Assembly: GCA_964459385.1 (NCBI GenBank)
Contig: CAYWLG010000008.1
Coordinates: forward strand, 117,021 to 181,020
Length of the DNA: 64,000 nt
Direction: 5' to 3'
From: UBA6107 sp964459385
Lineage (GTDB): Bacteria; Chloroflexota; Anaerolineae; Anaerolineales; Anaerolineaceae
Positions 43,269 through 51,299 of this stretch are shown here, piece after piece. The position numbers and the translations under genes are program-made. Numbering within the stretch: position 1 is the stretch's first letter; each line of letters begins with the position of its first letter. The notes below the pieces were generated by a model that worked only from the letters and a program-made list of their open reading frames with translations, made no database searches and was not told the origin of the DNA.

Positions 43269-44342
43269 TTAGCGGCGGGGTTGAGCGAGAAGATCGGGGG
43301 TGATCGCATCCAGAACGGCGGCTAGCAAATTGAGCCCGTTCTCCCAATCGCTTTTACGCGAGAGAAGCATGGCGGTGTGTGCATAGCGGCCGGGGATCGA
43401 GATCGAGACGGCAGGGATACCGCCGCGCACTTTGTGGATCGAACCGGCATCGGTGCCACCGCCACCCGACTGGCGGTATTGGAAGGGGATGTTGTGCTTT
43501 TTCCCGATATCAGACATAAAGTGAATGAGCCGCGGGTCTGAAAGCGTGCCGGCGTCCACGATGTAGATGGCCGGTCCTTCGCCCAGACGACAGTTGTATA
43601 CAGTGTTCTCCTCATCGTCTTCGCGCGGCAGGTCAAAGGCGGGCGTGGAATCCACAGCGATGGCCAGATCGGGATTAAAAGTGTAAGCGGCCACACGTGC
43701 GCCGCGCAGGCCGATCTCTTCCTGCACTGAGAAAGAGGCCACCAGGTCAATGTTGTCGAAACCACGCTTGACCAGTTCGATCAGGGTGGCTACACCGATC
43801 CGATCATCCAGCGCTTTGCCGCGCAGGCTGGGGCCGATCTGCATGAATTGGGTGGCATAGGTGGCAAAATCGCCGGGTTTGGCCTTGCCAGCCCCACCCG
43901 GACCCAGGTCAATGCGTAGGCTTTCCAGCGAAATGGGATTTTTGATCTCATCCGTTTCGACCAGGTGAATGGGTTTGGTGCCGATGACACCGGGCAAGTG
44001 CTCACGGCCCACCCAGACGGGCTTGCCGGGCAGTTGACGTTCATCAATGCCGCCGACCAGCTCAAAGCGATAGATGCCCTCGCCTTCATCTTCAACGATC
44101 ATAAAACCGACCTCATCCATGTGGGCGTCGAGCATCACGCGCAGGTCGGCGTGTTTTTTGGCTTTGCGTAACGCCAGCACGTTGCCCATAGCGTCCACTT
44201 TGAGGTCATCGGCGATGCCGGTCAGTTCAGCGAAAATAAGCTTGCGAATCTCAATCTCGTCGCCAGAAACACCCACGGCGTTGCTCAATTTTTCAAGCAG
44301 TTTGATCTGCGGTGCGGCAACCGTGAAAGGAGTATAAGTCAT
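43269..44342 (-). CDS. M42-family aminopeptidase (copy 2)
   Basis: A 357-residue M42 metallopeptidase with complete active-site motifs: LDAHMDEVGFM, KALDDRIGVA, SVQEEIGLRG, AVDSTPAFD and GRYAHTAMLLS. It is slightly longer than its downstream neighbour and clearly diverged from it, so the copies are old paralogues, perhaps with different residue preferences. Its start overlaps the stop of the upstream copy by four bases. Confidence 0.93.
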   Translation of the reverse strand: MTYTPFTVAAPQIKLLEKLSNAVGVSGDEIEIRKLIFAELTGIADDLKVDAMGNVLALRKAKKHADLRVMLDAHMDEVGFMIVEDEGEGIYRFELVGGIDERQLPGKPVWVGREHLPGVIGTKPIHLVETDEIKNPISLESLRIDLGPGGAGKAKPGDFATYATQFMQIGPSLRGKALDDRIGVATLIELVKRGFDNIDLVASFSVQEEIGLRGARVAAYTFNPDLAIAVDSTPAFDLPREDDEENTVYNCRLGEGPAIYIVDAGTLSDPRLIHFMSDIGKKHNIPFQYRQSGGGGTDAGSIHKVRGGIPAVSISIPGRYAHTAMLLSRKSDWENGLNLLAAVLDAITPDLLAQPRR

Positions 44343-45400
44343 GCCAGCATCTCCTTTTCGATCTCATTGAGGATATTTTCATCCAGGCTTTTGACAAAAG
44401 TGGCCAACAGACGGGCAGTGCGATGCAGATCGTTGAAGGCAATTACCTCGACTGGGGTGTGCATATATCGCAGGGGAATGCCGATCACCATGTTGGGAAT
44501 GCCGCTGCGGCTGATCTGAAAGGCCATGCCGTCCGTGCCTGAACTGGCGGGCATGGTTTCGATGGCGTAAGGAATATCCAGCGAGGTGGCCAGTTCTTTG
44601 AATTGTTTAACGAGAGAAGGGTGGATGTTGGGGCCGATGCCAATGGTTGGGCCTTTATCCAGCGCAAAGGTGCGATAATCGCTTGACCCCGGGCCTTTGC
44701 CAAAGGTCACATCAACGGCGACGGACAGGTCGGGATGGAGATCATAGGCCGAGGTGGTGGCGCCGGCAAAATTCACTTCTTCTGCGGTGGTTGCCACGGC
44801 GATCAAGTTCCAGTTCAATTCGCTGTGTTGAAGTTCTTTCAGGCACAGGGTAAGCGCTGCAATCCCGGCGCGATCATCCAAACTGTGGCCACTCAGCGTG
44901 CCGCCGCTGAGTTCAGTCGGCTGGGTGTCAAACGAGACCAGATCCCCTACTTCGACCAGTTCGGCGGTCTCTGCAGCGGTCAAGCCGGTGTCGATGAGGA
45001 TGCGCTTGTAATTGGGTGCTTTGTTCTTGTGATTGCTGTTGAGCAGGCGGTCGGGCCAGAGCACTGCCACGCCGGGAAGCTCCCGCCTGCCGTGCACGAG
45101 AACGGCCTGGCCGGGCAGAATGCGCGGGTCTACGCCGCCCACCCCGGTGATGTGCAAAAAGCCCTCTGTGATAGCCGTCACCATCAGTCCGATGGCATCC
45201 ATGTGGGCCCCAAGCATCACGGTGGGGCGGTTGGCCATCTGTGCGCGACGTATGCCGTAAAGGCTGCCGGTCTTGTTCTCGGCCACTTCATCGGTGAGCG
45301 TGCGCCATTTTTGCGCAATCACTTCGCGGGCAGGTTTTTCAAAACCTGAGAGGCCGGGGAGGGAAATGAGTTGTTTCAGAAATTGGTGATTTTCATCCAT
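44339..45400 (-). CDS. M42-family aminopeptidase (copy 1)
   Basis: A 353-residue M42 metallopeptidase, the first gene of the peptidase unit. Motifs: LGAHMDAIGLMV, GHSLDDRAGIAAL, ATTAEEVNFAGA, AVDVTFGKG and LRYMHTPVEV. It differs most from the other two: the usual HMDEVG is HMDAIG and the EEVGxRG box is EEVNFAG. The key metal ligands and catalytic glutamates remain, so it is likely active. Confidence 0.92.
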   Translation of the reverse strand: MDENHQFLKQLISLPGLSGFEKPAREVIAQKWRTLTDEVAENKTGSLYGIRRAQMANRPTVMLGAHMDAIGLMVTAITEGFLHITGVGGVDPRILPGQAVLVHGRRELPGVAVLWPDRLLNSNHKNKAPNYKRILIDTGLTAAETAELVEVGDLVSFDTQPTELSGGTLSGHSLDDRAGIAALTLCLKELQHSELNWNLIAVATTAEEVNFAGATTSAYDLHPDLSVAVDVTFGKGPGSSDYRTFALDKGPTIGIGPNIHPSLVKQFKELATSLDIPYAIETMPASSGTDGMAFQISRSGIPNMVIGIPLRYMHTPVEVIAFNDLHRTARLLATFVKSLDENILNEIEKEMLA

Positions 45401-45445
45401 GTGAGTTCTTTCACAGTGTTGCCAGCGAACAGAGAGATTCGCGCT

Positions 45446-45841
45446 TTATGGCGCAGGCACGGTATCGCTGGGGAGTGGACTGGGGGTCTCGACCGTAGGC
45501 GTTGGTGTAGCCGTTTCGCTTGGGATTAACGTCTCGGTGGGGGTGATCGTGTGTGTGGGCGTAACAGTTGGGGTTGCCGTGACTGTAAACGTGGCCGTGA
45601 CGGTAGCAGTGGAAGTCGCGGTGGGCGTGGGGTAGCCGGTAGGAGGTGGATTGGTGGCAGTGGGCATCTGCGTGGCTGTGATCACCACAACATTGTTCGT
45701 AGGGGTGGGGGTAAGCTGGTTACTGGCAGATTTGGCGACGAAGAACACAATCGTGCCCAACAAATAACAGGGCAGGGTTGCGAGAATGATGATGAGAAGG
45801 GTCTTGCGCAGGCGAGCCACCCGATTTGTGATTTCCACCAT
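45446..45841 (-). CDS. Single-helix membrane protein with Thr-Pro-rich tail
   Basis: A 131-residue protein with a basic N-terminus, one helix (about 14-36: LLIIILATLPCYLLGTIVFFVA), then about 90 residues of Thr/Pro/Ala/Val repeats (PTATSTATVTATFTVTATPT). The tail is like the linker of the TadE-like protein at 15183 but has no domain attached. It may be a cell-wall-spanning anchor, or a linker that has lost its domain. Not assignable to a family. Confidence 0.6.
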   Translation of the reverse strand: MVEITNRVARLRKTLLIIILATLPCYLLGTIVFFVAKSASNQLTPTPTNNVVVITATQMPTATNPPPTGYPTPTATSTATVTATFTVTATPTVTPTHTITPTETLIPSETATPTPTVETPSPLPSDTVPAP

Positions 45842-45880
45842 GATTACTAAAGCTCCTGCATCATCTTATCACGGCGAAGC

Positions 45881-45909
45881 ACAGGCGGCAAGGAAACCCC
45901 GCCGCCTGT
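45881..45909. terminator. Hairpin between the chelatase gene and its neighbour
   Basis: 9-base perfect stem ACAGGCGGC / GCCGCCTGT with an 11-base loop, just beyond the stop of the minus-strand VWA frame. There is no U-run after it on the minus strand, so it may be a weak or Rho-assisted end, or an mRNA-stabilising hairpin. Confidence 0.5.
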
Positions 45910-45917
45910 AATAGAGT

Positions 45918-46910
45918 CTATTTCTTAAATTCGAGACTGGCTGAACTGTTGGCCACGCGAATCTCTTTTTGCACCGTCACGAACAAACTCTCCGCTTTGA
46001 GGTCAGTGATGGTGTAACAAGGGCATTCCAGATGATCGGCCAGCGATTGCGCCAGCCCCTGATCAAAGGCGGCGTGCTCCATGTTGATGACCACGCTGTG
46101 GATTTTTTCGCGGGCGATCATCTCAGCAAAGGTGTGGGCTTCTTCCTGCGGGGGCAGATGGCCCACCGAAACATTGCCGGCACCGTCGGTGAGCACGATC
46201 AAGAGCGGCATCACGTCAGGGTGGAGGATCTTTTCTTTGCGCAGCACCTCATGGGCCATGATCAGCCCGGCAGAGAGTGGGGTCTTGCCGCCAACCGGCA
46301 CGTCACTGAGCGCCTGTTGGGCCAGCATGACCGAATTGGTGGGGGGCAACACGAGGGTGGCGGTGTTCTTTTGAAAAACGATCAGCCCTACCCGGTCGCG
46401 GCGCTGATAGGCGTCGGTGAGCAGCGAGAGGATGGCCCCTTTGGTGGCAGCCATGCGCTCGGCAACGGCCATTGACCACGAAGCGTCCACCAGAAAGAGG
46501 ATCAAATTGGCGGCACGGCGCACGCGGATCTTCTTCATGTAATCGCCGGGGCGGATGGCAAAAGCCACGTGGTCGCGCTGCCGAATCTCTCCGCGCTGGG
46601 TTTGGAAGGGCGCGGCGGCGCGTAGCGTGGCGTCAAAAGCCAGGTCATCGGTGCGTCCGTTGGCCGGGCGTGATTGGATATAACGCCCGCGTTTGCGTTC
46701 GGTATGGGTGACAGAGCGGCGCCCCGCGTAGGAGCGCATCATTTTATCCAGCGGCGTGTCCAGCTTGCGCGGATTGAATTCTTCCCCATTTTGCATCTTT
46801 TTGCCGCCAGTCCACCAGTTGGGATCGCCTCGATTGAAGACATCCTGGTTGGTTGGCTGGGGGCTGCCCTGGTCGGCGGTAGGCTCGCCGGTTTCTTCCG
46901 GCGTTACGCT
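45918..46910 (-). CDS. chlD: ChlD/CobT-like VWA portion of a metal chelatase, reached by -1 frameshift
   Basis: This frame encodes a Pro/Glu/Gln-rich linker (SVTPEETGEPTADQG onward) and then a von Willebrand A domain (about the last 200 residues). The MIDAS motif is intact: LFLVDASWSMA, then VGGKTPLSAG, then VLTDGAGN. The linker frame opens at the A7 slip site, well before the first ATG at 46796, and reads as normal coding sequence. A -1 shift at 46910-46916 joins it to the AAA+ frame, giving a 696-residue product (48007 to 45918). It could instead start alone at 46796, but no good ribosome binding site was seen there. It probably forms the D-type subunit of a cobalt or magnesium chelatase. 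Confidence 0.85.
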   Translation of the reverse strand, partial: SVTPEETGEPTADQGSPQPTNQDVFNRGDPNWWTGGKKMQNGEEFNPRKLDTPLDKMMRSYAGRRSVTHTERKRGRYIQSRPANGRTDDLAFDATLRAAAPFQTQRGEIRQRDHVAFAIRPGDYMKKIRVRRAANLILFLVDASWSMAVAERMAATKGAILSLLTDAYQRRDRVGLIVFQKNTATLVLPPTNSVMLAQQALSDVPVGGKTPLSAGLIMAHEVLRKEKILHPDVMPLLIVLTDGAGNVSVGHLPPQEEAHTFAEMIAREKIHSVVINMEHAAFDQGLAQSLADHLECPCYTITDLKAESLFVTVQKEIRVANSSASLEFKK

Positions 46911-46933
46911 TTTTTTGAGGAAGACGTTCCTTC
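46886..46933 (-). promoter_or_regulatory. Programmed -1 ribosomal frameshift signal in the chelatase gene
   Basis: Read on the minus strand: a Shine-Dalgarno-like GAAGGA (46933-46928), 11 bases, the heptamer A-AAA-AAA followed by G (46916-46910), six bases including the zero-frame TAA stop (46906-46904), then a perfect 6-base hairpin CGCCGG / CCGGCG with loop AAGAAA (46903-46886). This is the same arrangement as the dnaX signal of Escherichia coli. The zero-frame product ends after two Lys and one Ala; the -1 product continues into the VWA domain. Confidence 0.85.
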
Positions 46934-48007
46934 GTCGCCCAGTTCCGATTCAGATTCTTGCGTGGTTTGTGAAACACCGGTGCGCTGAAGCTGCTCGATG
47001 CGTTCTTGCAGCTCTTCCATGCCCATCTCTTCGCGCTGGAAGGGGCCGCCCTTCATACGGTGCGGCAGGGCCAGTTCAGCGGCTAAAGCGATATCGCGGT
47101 CGTTGATGGCGGTGCGGCCGTCAAAGGCAGCCGAAGCGCGCGCCGCTTTGAGGATCACCAGATCGGAGCGATGCCCATCCACGTTCAATGAAGAGGTGAG
47201 CGCGGCGATGGAAAGCATGTTGTGCTTGCTGTAAGTAACCTCGTTCACCAGCTTGCGAGCGCTTTCGATCTGTTCTGAAAGTTCCTTTTCTTTCTCCATC
47301 CAATCTTCACGGAATTGGAGCGAATCGGCTTCAAAGGCAATGTTGCGTTCCATGATCTGCACACGTTCACGCGCGTCATGGATGCCGTGAATTTCCACCG
47401 AGAGGGCAAAGCGATCCAGCAACTGCGGGCGCAGATCGCCTTCTTCGGGGTTCATAGTGCCCACCAGAATGAAGCGAGCAGGGTGAGAGAATGAAATCCC
47501 CTCGCGTTCGACGATATTGGTACCCATGGCGGCCGCATCGAGCAGGACGTCCACCACATGGTCGTCAAGCAGGTTGACTTCGTCAATATAGAGCATGCCG
47601 CGATTGGCCGCTGCCAGAACGCCCGGTTCAAAGCTGCGTTCGCCTTTTTGAATGGCTTTTTCGATATCCAGCGTACCCACCACACGGTCTTCGGTGGCAG
47701 ATACGGGCAAGTTAATGAATGGTGTGGTGCGCATGGCCACGGGCAGTTTTTCACCGTGTTCGTGGCGTTCGCGGCATTCCGTGCACCAGGTGGCGGGTTG
47801 GTCAGGGTCACAGCCAAAGCGGCAATCAGCCACCACTTTTACACTGGGCAGCAGTGCGGCCAGGGCACGCGCTGCCGTTGATTTGGCGGTGCCGCGTTCG
47901 CCGCGGATCAAAACGCCACCAATACGCGGATCGACGGCATTGAGCACCAGGGCGCGGCGCATGCGTTCTTGACCAACAATTGCGGTGAATGGATAGATAG
48001 AAGGCAT
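46904..48007 (-). CDS. chlI: ChlI/BchI-like AAA+ ATPase of a metal chelatase (zero-frame product)
   Basis: A 367-residue AAA+ protein. Walker A is GERGTAKST (36-44), Walker B is GMLYIDEVNLLDD (about 141-153), and ARFILVGTMNPEEGDLRPQLLDRFALSV holds the sensor 1 and arginine region. A Cys cluster (DCRFGC and WCTEC, about 61-79) may bind metal. The C-terminus is an acidic Gln/Ser tail ending at the slip site. By itself it equals the small I subunit; with the frameshift it becomes the I-D fusion. Such subunits drive cobalt insertion into corrin rings or magnesium into porphyrin with a large H/CobN subunit, which is not in this window. Confidence 0.93.
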   Translation of the reverse strand: MPSIYPFTAIVGQERMRRALVLNAVDPRIGGVLIRGERGTAKSTAARALAALLPSVKVVADCRFGCDPDQPATWCTECRERHEHGEKLPVAMRTTPFINLPVSATEDRVVGTLDIEKAIQKGERSFEPGVLAAANRGMLYIDEVNLLDDHVVDVLLDAAAMGTNIVEREGISFSHPARFILVGTMNPEEGDLRPQLLDRFALSVEIHGIHDARERVQIMERNIAFEADSLQFREDWMEKEKELSEQIESARKLVNEVTYSKHNMLSIAALTSSLNVDGHRSDLVILKAARASAAFDGRTAINDRDIALAAELALPHRMKGGPFQREEMGMEELQERIEQLQRTGVSQTTQESESELGDEGTSSSKKA

Positions 48008-48158
48008 AGGAGTAATTCATCCTTAAAAGGTAATATTTATTTGTCGTAAGTTTACCACAAAGGGGTTTTGCAACAAAATTTTATAAAATGTACGATCCAA
48101 GTGCGCAAATTACAAATATATGCTAAGCTAAAGAGCAAAACCTTGTTGGGAGTTTGCA

Positions 48159-48638
48159 ATGAAAGAGATCTCAAGCAGTGCAAAAAAAGTGCAAGAGGCC
48201 CTGGCAGCCGCGGGCATTGAAGCCACGGTGGTGGAATTACCCGATTCCACCCGAACTGCCGTTGAAGCGGCCCAGGCCATCGGCACAACGGTGGCGCAGA
48301 TCGTCAAATCTCTTGTTTTTCGCGGACAGGTGAGCGGCAAGGCGATCCTGATCGAGGCGAGCGGCATTAACCGCGTGAATGAAAAGGCAGTTGAAGCCAT
48401 TTTAGGCGAACCGATCGGCCGGGCAGACCCAGACTTTGTGCGTGAACAGACCGGTTATGCCATTGGCGGCATTCCGCCGCTCGGACACGTTCATGAGATG
48501 GGGGCTGTGCTGGTGGATGAGGATTTGCTGCAGTATGAGGAACTATGGGCTGCGGCGGGCACTCCGCACGCGGTCTTCAGACTGACGCCTGAACAACTGG
48601 TGAAAATTGCCGGTGGCAAAGTGACAGCGATTAAATGA
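48159..48638 (+). CDS. YbaK/EbsC-family aminoacyl-tRNA deacylase
   Basis: A 159-residue stand-alone editing domain. The family motifs are QIVKSLVFRG (with the catalytic-site Lys), INRVNEKAVEAILGEPIGRADPDFVREQTGYAIGG split around residue 75-108, and IPPLGH. It removes wrong amino acids from tRNA, for example Cys or Ala from tRNA-Pro, complementing the ProS in this window. A TTGGGAG ribosome binding site precedes ATG 48159. It is transcribed away from the chelatase gene. Confidence 0.9.
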   Translation: MKEISSSAKKVQEALAAAGIEATVVELPDSTRTAVEAAQAIGTTVAQIVKSLVFRGQVSGKAILIEASGINRVNEKAVEAILGEPIGRADPDFVREQTGYAIGGIPPLGHVHEMGAVLVDEDLLQYEELWAAAGTPHAVFRLTPEQLVKIAGGKVTAIK

Positions 48639-48640
48639 AA

Positions 48641-48671
48641 AAGGAAGCGCATCATTTTGATGCGCTTCCTT
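48641..48671. terminator. Bidirectional terminator between YbaK and a DUF4190 gene
   Basis: 14-base perfect stem AAGGAAGCGCATCA / TGATGCGCTTCCTT with a TTT loop, flanked by A-run and T-run, so it works on both strands. Confidence 0.93.
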
Positions 48672-48678
48672 TTTTGCA

Positions 48679-49038
48679 CTAGATCAAGCTCAAGAGGTAG
48701 GTAGTGGGATAACTGCCTACACTTGAGGTGATGCCAGCGGCAACGGCAAAGGCGAAGGCCAGCACACAGATCGTGGCCAATACCACAAAACCGATCTGCA
48801 CGTAGCCGAGGATCAGGCCAGCGATGGCCATGCCATCACCACTGAGGGCACCGTTGCTATCGCGGATCTCTTTTTTGGCCAGATGGCCGAGAATTACGGC
48901 AGCGATGGCGCCAAGCACCGGGATGAACGTCCAGCCGACCAGGCCGCTGATCAGGCTGGCGATGGCCAGTGAACTGTCTTGTTTGTAAACCGGCGCAGAG
49001 GGCAGGCTTACGGGAGTATTGTTTTCAGGAATTGTCAT
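48679..49038 (-). CDS. DUF4190-family small membrane protein (copy 1)
   Basis: A 119-residue protein. A Pro/Ser/Thr-rich N-terminus (about 1-22) precedes the DUF4190 pattern: SSLAIASLISGLVGWTFIPVLGAIAAVILGHLAKKEI, then GDGMAIAGLILGYVQIGF and a last helix. Three hydrophobic segments; both ends probably face the cytoplasm or periplasm by family habit. A palindrome (49051-49066) lies just upstream of its AGGAG ribosome binding site. Function unknown. Two further copies follow on the same strand. Confidence 0.85.
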   Translation of the reverse strand: MTIPENNTPVSLPSAPVYKQDSSLAIASLISGLVGWTFIPVLGAIAAVILGHLAKKEIRDSNGALSGDGMAIAGLILGYVQIGFVVLATICVLAFAFAVAAGITSSVGSYPTTYLLSLI

Positions 49039-49050
49039 TTTTTATCTCCT

Positions 49051-49066
49051 ATTCCCCGTGGGGAAT
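49051..49066. repeat. Palindrome just before the ribosome binding site of the first DUF4190 gene
   Basis: ATTCCCC-GT-GGGGAAT, 16 bases. On the minus-strand mRNA it ends immediately before the AGGAG of the gene starting at 49038, so it could be an operator or an RNA hairpin near the ribosome binding site. Confidence 0.5.
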
Positions 49067-49119
49067 TCATCATTTTTTATTTTCAGAAATATATACGCCC
49101 TTTGATTCTGAAGGTTGCA

Positions 49120-49148
49120 AAAAAGTGCAGTCATTGACTGCACTTTTT
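49120..49148. terminator. Terminator after the second DUF4190 gene
   Basis: 12-base stem AAAAAGTGCAGT / ACTGCACTTTTT, CATTG loop, U-rich end on the minus strand. It separates copies 1 and 2. Confidence 0.88.
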
Positions 49149-49171
49149 GAAAAATTCTCAAGTGAAAGAAA

Positions 49172-49516
49172 CTAATAGGTGTTCAATTGCGAGTTGATAT
49201 TTGAAAAAACATTTGAAACGCTTGGGCCCAAGATCACCAAAAGGATTATGGTCAAAAGGCCAAGAAGGATAAACCCCCACTGGATGTATCCCAACACCAG
49301 GCCGGCCGTAGCCATGCCTGAACCGGTGAGGGCGCCATTGCTCTTTCTGATCTCGCTCTTGGCGATATGTCCCATGATGATGGCGGCCAGTGAGCCTAAT
49401 ACAGGCAAGATGACGTAGGCCGAAATACCAAAAATCAAGCTAAGAATAGCCAGTGTACTGTCTTTTTGCACTGGTTGATAGTAAGGCTGGTTCACAGACG
49501 GCGGGTAGTTGTTCAT
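49172..49516 (-). CDS. DUF4190-family small membrane protein (copy 2)
   Basis: A 114-residue paralogue of the protein at 48679: Pro/Gln-rich N-terminus (NNYPPSVNQPYYQPVQK), then STLAILSLIFGISAYVILPVLGSLAAIIMGHIAKSEIRKSNGALTGSGMATAGLVLGYIQ split over the first two helices, and a third helix. It shares the SNGAL-x-G-GMA core with copy 1, so the two come from one duplication. It is read with its own terminator on the left. Function unknown. Confidence 0.85.
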   Translation of the reverse strand: MNNYPPSVNQPYYQPVQKDSTLAILSLIFGISAYVILPVLGSLAAIIMGHIAKSEIRKSNGALTGSGMATAGLVLGYIQWGFILLGLLTIILLVILGPSVSNVFSNINSQLNTY

Positions 49517-49542
49517 GTTACTCTCCTCAGGGAAAACAAGCT

Positions 49543-49908
49543 CTATTTAAAGAACTGACCCAGGCCGGAGGCCAGGCTGGTGACGCCCAGAATGACCAGC
49601 ACGAGAATCAGTACGCAGATGCCCAGATAGATGTAACCGAGGGCCAGGCCGGTATTGGCCAGTTTTTTGCCGCCCATTTCGCCATCCGCGCGGCGAATCT
49701 GGCGTTTGCTGCTGTGACCGGTGATGACAGCGACCAAAGAGCTGATCGGGGCCAGAATGGCTGCAACCAGAAAGCTCATATCGGCCAGGGAGTGAAAGAA
49801 GATGAGCAAATACGACAAAGCACCGGTGACCAGGCTGACAACAGAAAGCGGGCTGAACCCTTTTTTAGGTTCGGCAGTTGGCTCAATTGAATTGGGTGTT
49901 GATTCCAT
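49543..49908 (-). CDS. DUF4190-like small membrane protein (copy 3)
   Basis: A 121-residue protein (ATG 49908 chosen because of the strong GGAGGAAT site before it). It keeps the general layout FSPLSVVSLVTGALSYLLIFF, then VAAILAPISSLVAVITGHSSKRQIRRADGEMGGKKLANTGLALGYIYLG, but has diverged from copies 1 and 2, with GG/KKLANTG in place of GMAxAG. It has a Pro/Glu-rich N-terminus. It lies 26 bases upstream of copy 2, probably on one transcript. Confidence 0.8.
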   Translation of the reverse strand: MESTPNSIEPTAEPKKGFSPLSVVSLVTGALSYLLIFFHSLADMSFLVAAILAPISSLVAVITGHSSKRQIRRADGEMGGKKLANTGLALGYIYLGICVLILVLVILGVTSLASGLGQFFK

Positions 49909-49969
49909 AAGATTCCTCCAGGGTGAATAATAATTCCCCTTCAATTATATGCACTTTGCGCAAGCAATT

Positions 49970-50392
49970 CTATGCCAGTTTTTTGCGAAAGAAGATCTTG
50001 CTGACCGCGCCAGGAAAATCTTCCAGCTCGGCAAAGCGCGAATACCCCAGCTTTTCATAAAAACCGGGCGCCTGCACGCTGAGCGTGTCTAGATAAACGT
50101 TTTTGCAGCCCCGCTCTACTGAAATGGACTCAGCCCTCGCCATCAGCGCGCTGCCCAGACCGGAAGAGCGGGCATCTTCTGCGACCCAAAGTGCACTAAT
50201 GTAGAGCCAACCCTTCTCAGTGTTGCCATCCAGGCCAGCGATGAGGCGGTCGTTTTCATCGTATGCCAGCAGGGTCAAGTCCATGCGGTCACTTGGGCCG
50301 GTTTTGGGGGCGGTAAAGGCTTCGATCCCTTCGGCCAGCAGATCAACTTCAGCGGTGGAAGTTGCTAGTTTGTAATGGATTAATGGTTTCAT
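49970..50392 (-). CDS. GNAT-family N-acetyltransferase
   Basis: A 140-residue protein with the GNAT fold. The acetyl-CoA loop is ARSSGLGSALMARAESI (the R/Q-x2-G-x-G/A motif is SSGLGSA, about 76-84), followed by the YLDTLSVQAPGFYEKLGYSRF stretch typical of the C-terminal half. It transfers an acetyl group from acetyl-CoA to an unknown amine. It stands alone on the minus strand. Confidence 0.88.
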   Translation of the reverse strand: MKPLIHYKLATSTAEVDLLAEGIEAFTAPKTGPSDRMDLTLLAYDENDRLIAGLDGNTEKGWLYISALWVAEDARSSGLGSALMARAESISVERGCKNVYLDTLSVQAPGFYEKLGYSRFAELEDFPGAVSKIFFRKKLA

Positions 50393-50482
50393 CTATACCT
50401 TAAAGAGAACAGGAATGTTTGATCAATCAGAATGTTCGATTGATCGCAAGTTTTAAACCATTTTATGATAAAAGAGATATTC

Positions 50483-51058
50483 TTATTTGATCTTTTTACA
50501 TTCTATTGTTCCGCAGTGAGGTGCTTCAGAAGTGCTGGCAACGATCCAATTGCCATTCATCGTTTCTGGAGCGTCGGGGTCAAATAACATGATCGAAACG
50601 GCATCCATTGTGATGGCTTTTGGTGCCACGTACATTTGATATTGATAGATTAAACGGTTCTCGTTTACTTTAACAATTGACGAATGAATATTCCCCAACA
50701 GCTTTTCGTCCAAATATAGATCGCATTTGATTGCCAGACTATTACCATCGCGGGCAATGTGCATGATTCCGGTTGAAATGAGGCCAGTTCTTGATTTTGA
50801 AGTTACTTGCCATTTTCCAATCAGCTTCTTTGCTTTAGTCAAAATTATTATATCGGGTTTTGATAAAATTTTTGAATCGAGCACAATTATTAAAAAACTA
50901 AGAAGAACCACTGCGGATAAGATGCCCGCGACGATCCTTTCAGCAGCGGTAGATGCATTTGTAAACCATAAAATAAAAAGGGCTTCAAATGTAAGTGTCA
51001 AAAGAGAGGCAAAAGCAAGTCTAGTTCTGATTTTTGAAGGATCAATTTGTGTATTCAT
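50483..51058 (-). CDS. Hypothetical membrane protein, AT-rich
   Basis: A 191-residue protein from ATG 51058 (GGAG ribosome binding site); the frame extends to 51121 without a better signal. Two helices at the N-terminus (about 15-34 and 40-62: ILSAVVLLSFLIIVLD) precede a soluble region (about 65-190) with GKWQVTSKSRTG and alternating beta strands, ending PHCGTIECKKIK. It looks like a membrane-anchored lipocalin-like or beta-sandwich domain but matches nothing I recognise. Base composition is AT-rich, suggesting recent gain. Confidence 0.6.
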   Translation of the reverse strand: MNTQIDPSKIRTRLAFASLLTLTFEALFILWFTNASTAAERIVAGILSAVVLLSFLIIVLDSKILSKPDIIILTKAKKLIGKWQVTSKSRTGLISTGIMHIARDGNSLAIKCDLYLDEKLLGNIHSSIVKVNENRLIYQYQMYVAPKAITMDAVSIMLFDPDAPETMNGNWIVASTSEAPHCGTIECKKIK

Positions 51059-51299
51059 TTTTACAATACTCCTTAAATTGAACAACAACATCACGGGATT
51101 ACAGGTGGTGCGTAGAATCATGATGGCAGTATCAATAAGAAATAACTGTAAAATCGAAAATTTATAAACTACTACGCGGCATCAATTTACCCCTGCTATT
51201 AACCATTATATTGTCTTTCAACGTTGTTTCAATATGAAAGATTCTTATTAACTTTGATACTTTTATCTATCCTTAAGGTAAGCCATCGGCGTGACAGGG

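Noticed and set aside
46744..46977. Separate minus-strand frame across the chelatase frameshift region
   Set aside because: The sequence here is explained by the -1 frame linker (PEETGEPTADQG onward). This third frame is basic and low in complexity.
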